Positions 62,421 to 64,000 of a stretch of 64,000 nt of DNA are shown here, in pieces (position 1 is the first letter of the stretch; each line of letters opens with the position of its first letter). The stretch comes from Streptomyces pyxinicus. GTDB taxonomy: Bacteria > Actinomycetota > Actinomycetes > Streptomycetales > Streptomycetaceae. The notes under the pieces are model-generated. The model did not search any database. It saw only the letters and a list, made by a program, of their open reading frames with translations, and was not told where the DNA came from. The position numbers and the translations under genes were made by a program. Where the stretch lies: positions 372,001 through 436,000 of the forward strand of contig NZ_JANUGP010000001.1 of assembly GCF_024753135.1 (NCBI RefSeq), in the 5' to 3' direction.

Positions 62421-63344
62421 TCAGCGCAGCGCCGGGCGGTCCAGGGTCAACGTGCCCGCGTCCGCGTCGAGTTCGGCGGCCACTCCGAAGGGCACGGTGA
62501 GCGCCCCCGCGCAGTGCCCGAACCCGAAGTCCGCCGCCACCGGAACGCCGAGCGGCCCGAGCCGTTCGGCCAGCAGCGGGCGCAGCTCGTCGGCGGGCGG
62601 GCACTGCTCCCACGAGCCGAGCAGCACCCCGCGCACCCCCTGGAGCCAGCCGGCGCGCAGCAGTTGGGTGAGGTAGCGGTCCAGCCGGTAGGTCTCCTCC
62701 CCCACGTCTTCCAGGCAGAGCAGTCCGCCGGCGGCGCCGGTGCGGGCGCCCGGGGTGCCGAGGTCGGCGGCGAGCAGGGAGAGGCAGCCGCCGAGGGTCG
62801 TGCCGCGGGCCGTGCCGGGGACCAGCGCGGTGCCGCCGGAGGTGAGGGTGCGCACCGTCTCCGGGGCGAAGAGGGTGGCCCGCAGGTGCTCCTGCGCCCG
62901 GGCGCTCTTGACGAAGTCGATGCCGGCCGCCATCGGCCCGTGCAGGGTGACCAGCCCGAGGCGGACGGCGAAGGCCTCGTGCAGGGTGGTGATGTCGCTG
63001 AAGCCGACGAAGACCTTCGGGCCGGCCGCCCGCATCGCCTCCCAGTCGAGCAGGTCGGCGACGCGCTGGGCGCCGTACCCGCCCCGGGCGCACAGCACCG
63101 CGTCCACGGCCGGGTCGCACCAGGCGGCCTGGAGGTCGGCCGCGCGGTCGGTGTCCGTGCCCGCCAGGTAGGGGAACCGCGGGTGCCGGTCCAGCACATG
63201 GGGGGCGACGACCGGGTCCAGGTCCCAGCCGCGCAGCACGTCCAGACCCGCCTGGAGGCGTTCCTCGGGCACCGGGCCGCTGGGCGCGACGACGGCCACC
63301 CGGGCGCCCGGGGCCAGGCGCTCCGGGCGGGTCAGCTCCGTCAC
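62421..63344 (-). CDS. S66 family LD-carboxypeptidase-like protein
   Basis: Serine peptidase-type protein of 307 residues. ARVAVVAPSGPVPEERLQAG at the start, CARGGYGAQRVADLLDW, FVGFSDITTLHEAF with the serine, LCLEDVGEETYRLDRYL with the Glu, and DFGFGHCAGALTVPFGV with the His of the S66 triad. It cleaves LD-peptide bonds in peptidoglycan recycling or microcin-like antibiotics. GTG at 63344 overlaps the TGA of the S9 peptidase gene, so the two are coupled. Confidence 0.92.
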   Translation of the reverse strand: MTELTRPERLAPGARVAVVAPSGPVPEERLQAGLDVLRGWDLDPVVAPHVLDRHPRFPYLAGTDTDRAADLQAAWCDPAVDAVLCARGGYGAQRVADLLDWEAMRAAGPKVFVGFSDITTLHEAFAVRLGLVTLHGPMAAGIDFVKSARAQEHLRATLFAPETVRTLTSGGTALVPGTARGTTLGGCLSLLAADLGTPGARTGAAGGLLCLEDVGEETYRLDRYLTQLLRAGWLQGVRGVLLGSWEQCPPADELRPLLAERLGPLGVPVAADFGFGHCAGALTVPFGVAAELDADAGTLTLDRPALR

Positions 63345-64000
63345 GGACGCAGCTCCAGTCGCGGCACACCGGGCACGTCCAGGCCGAACACCTGGGCGTA
63401 CAGGGACAGTTCGGCCTCCAGGGCACGGACCATCGTGTCGGCCCGGCGGAACCCGTGGCCCTCGCCGGCGAAGGTGAGGTAGGCGTGCGGCACGCCCCGG
63501 CCCTGGATCCGGGCGAGGAAGCGCTCGCACTGGGCGGGCGGGCAGATGACGTCGTCCAGGCCCTGGAGCAGCAGGAACGGCGCGGTGAGCCGGTCGGCGT
63601 GGGTGACCGGGGAGCGTTCGGCGTACCGGGCGGGCACCTCGTCGTACGGGCCGATCAGGGACTCCAGGTAGCGGGACTCGAAGTCGTGGGTCTCCCCCGG
63701 GCCCCAGGCGGTCAGGTCGAGCACCGGGTAGCGGATGGTGCCGCAGGCGTACAGGTCGGTGGCGGTCAGGGACGCGGCGGTGGTCCAGCCGCCCGCGCTG
63801 CCGCCCCGGACGGCCAGCCGGGCCGGGTCGGCGGTGCCCTCGTCGGCGAGGGCGCGGGCGACGGCCGCGCAGTCCTCCACGTCGACCACGCCCCACTGCT
63901 CGCGCAGCCGCTCCCGGTAGGCGCGCCCGTACCCGGTGGAGCCGCCGTAGTTCACCTCGGCGACGCCGATGCCCCGGGAGGTGAAGTAGGCGATCTCCAG
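63341..64000 (-). CDS. S9 family peptidase, 5' part outside window
   Basis: C-terminal catalytic domain (about 220 residues visible) of a prolyl oligopeptidase/acylaminoacyl peptidase-type enzyme. VNYGGSTGYGRAYRERL, the nucleophile elbow RGGSAGGWTTAAS, the Asp in LQGLDDVICPPAQ and the His in GEGHGFRR complete the triad. The reading frame runs past the right edge, so the N-terminal beta-propeller is missing from view. It is coupled to the S66 gene by a GTGA overlap. Confidence 0.92.
   Translation of the reverse strand: MEIAYFTSRGIGVAEVNYGGSTGYGRAYRERLREQWGVVDVEDCAAVARALADEGTADPARLAVRGGSAGGWTTAASLTATDLYACGTIRYPVLDLTAWGPGETHDFESRYLESLIGPYDEVPARYAERSPVTHADRLTAPFLLLQGLDDVICPPAQCERFLARIQGRGVPHAYLTFAGEGHGFRRADTMVRALEAELSLYAQVFGLDVPGVPRLELRP

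Overview
The window is high-GC chromosomal DNA with strong G/C bias at third codon positions, GTG and even TTG starts, dense operons with 4-base stop/start overlaps, and families typical of Streptomyces (ROK and DUF5753 regulators, F420-type luciferase-like oxidoreductase, DUF6158, DUF2795, and a complete streptomycete-type gas vesicle cluster). I read it as a Streptomyces chromosome, or a very close relative.

Layout. 0-2.6 kb: an McrA-like HNH nuclease converges on a large protein that joins a possible PD-(D/E)XK segment to a DUF2075 helicase. 2.8-10.9 kb: a beta-glucan locus (secreted GH16 glucanase with two discoidin domains, GH1 beta-glucosidase, sugar ABC transporter) faces a divergent ROK regulator. 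11.0-14.6 kb: a decayed toxin-antitoxin remnant, then a 2.87-kb segment bounded by an exact 26-bp repeat of the 3' end of tRNA-Leu(GAG). It carries an XRE regulator, a protein with a Cys/His-rich tail, a methyltransferase and a frameshifted integrase remnant, so it looks like a degraded integrative element. 14.6-18.8 kb: GntR regulator, KAS III-like synthase, a broken ketopantoate reductase, FdhD, a heptamer tandem repeat and an isochorismatase-fold protein without its cysteine. 19-26 kb: secreted sialidase, BASS-type transporter with divergent LysR regulator, acyl-CoA ligase, aldo/keto reductase. 26-32.3 kb: dimeric-barrel protein, secreted GH75 chitosanase with a palindromic operator, two methyltransferases, pterin dehydratase, two XRE-type regulators, OsmC. 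32.3-43.3 kb: holin/phosphodiesterase membrane fusion, a recombinase-fold protein, two metallo-beta-lactamase-fold hydrolases, a DedA-like membrane protein, an aminotransferase-like protein without the PLP lysine, a secreted repeat protein, a TPP enzyme, DUF2795, a PfpI-like protein and DUF6158. 43.3-48.2 kb: ABC-F ATPase, histidine phosphatase, PAP2/diacylglycerol kinase fusion, methyltransferase.

48.2-53.6 kb holds the gas vesicle operon, minus strand, in the order gvpO-A-F-G-Y-Z-J-L-S-K. GvpY ends in a Lys-rich tail and its neighbour GvpZ in a Glu-rich tail of opposite charge. 53.6-58.1 kb is an NDH-2 / transketolase / ligD operon whose last gene is dead: it carries an in-frame stop and a 225-bp MITE with CTAG target duplication. 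58.2-64 kb: luciferase-like oxidoreductase, VOC protein, DUF5107 protein, GNAT acetyltransferase, S66 carboxypeptidase and the 3' part of an S9 peptidase cut by the window edge.

The less ordinary parts are the tRNA-Leu mini-element and its three-gene cargo, the oppositely charged GvpY/GvpZ tails, and several enzyme-fold proteins that lack a catalytic residue. All family names come from recognising motifs by eye; no database was searched.
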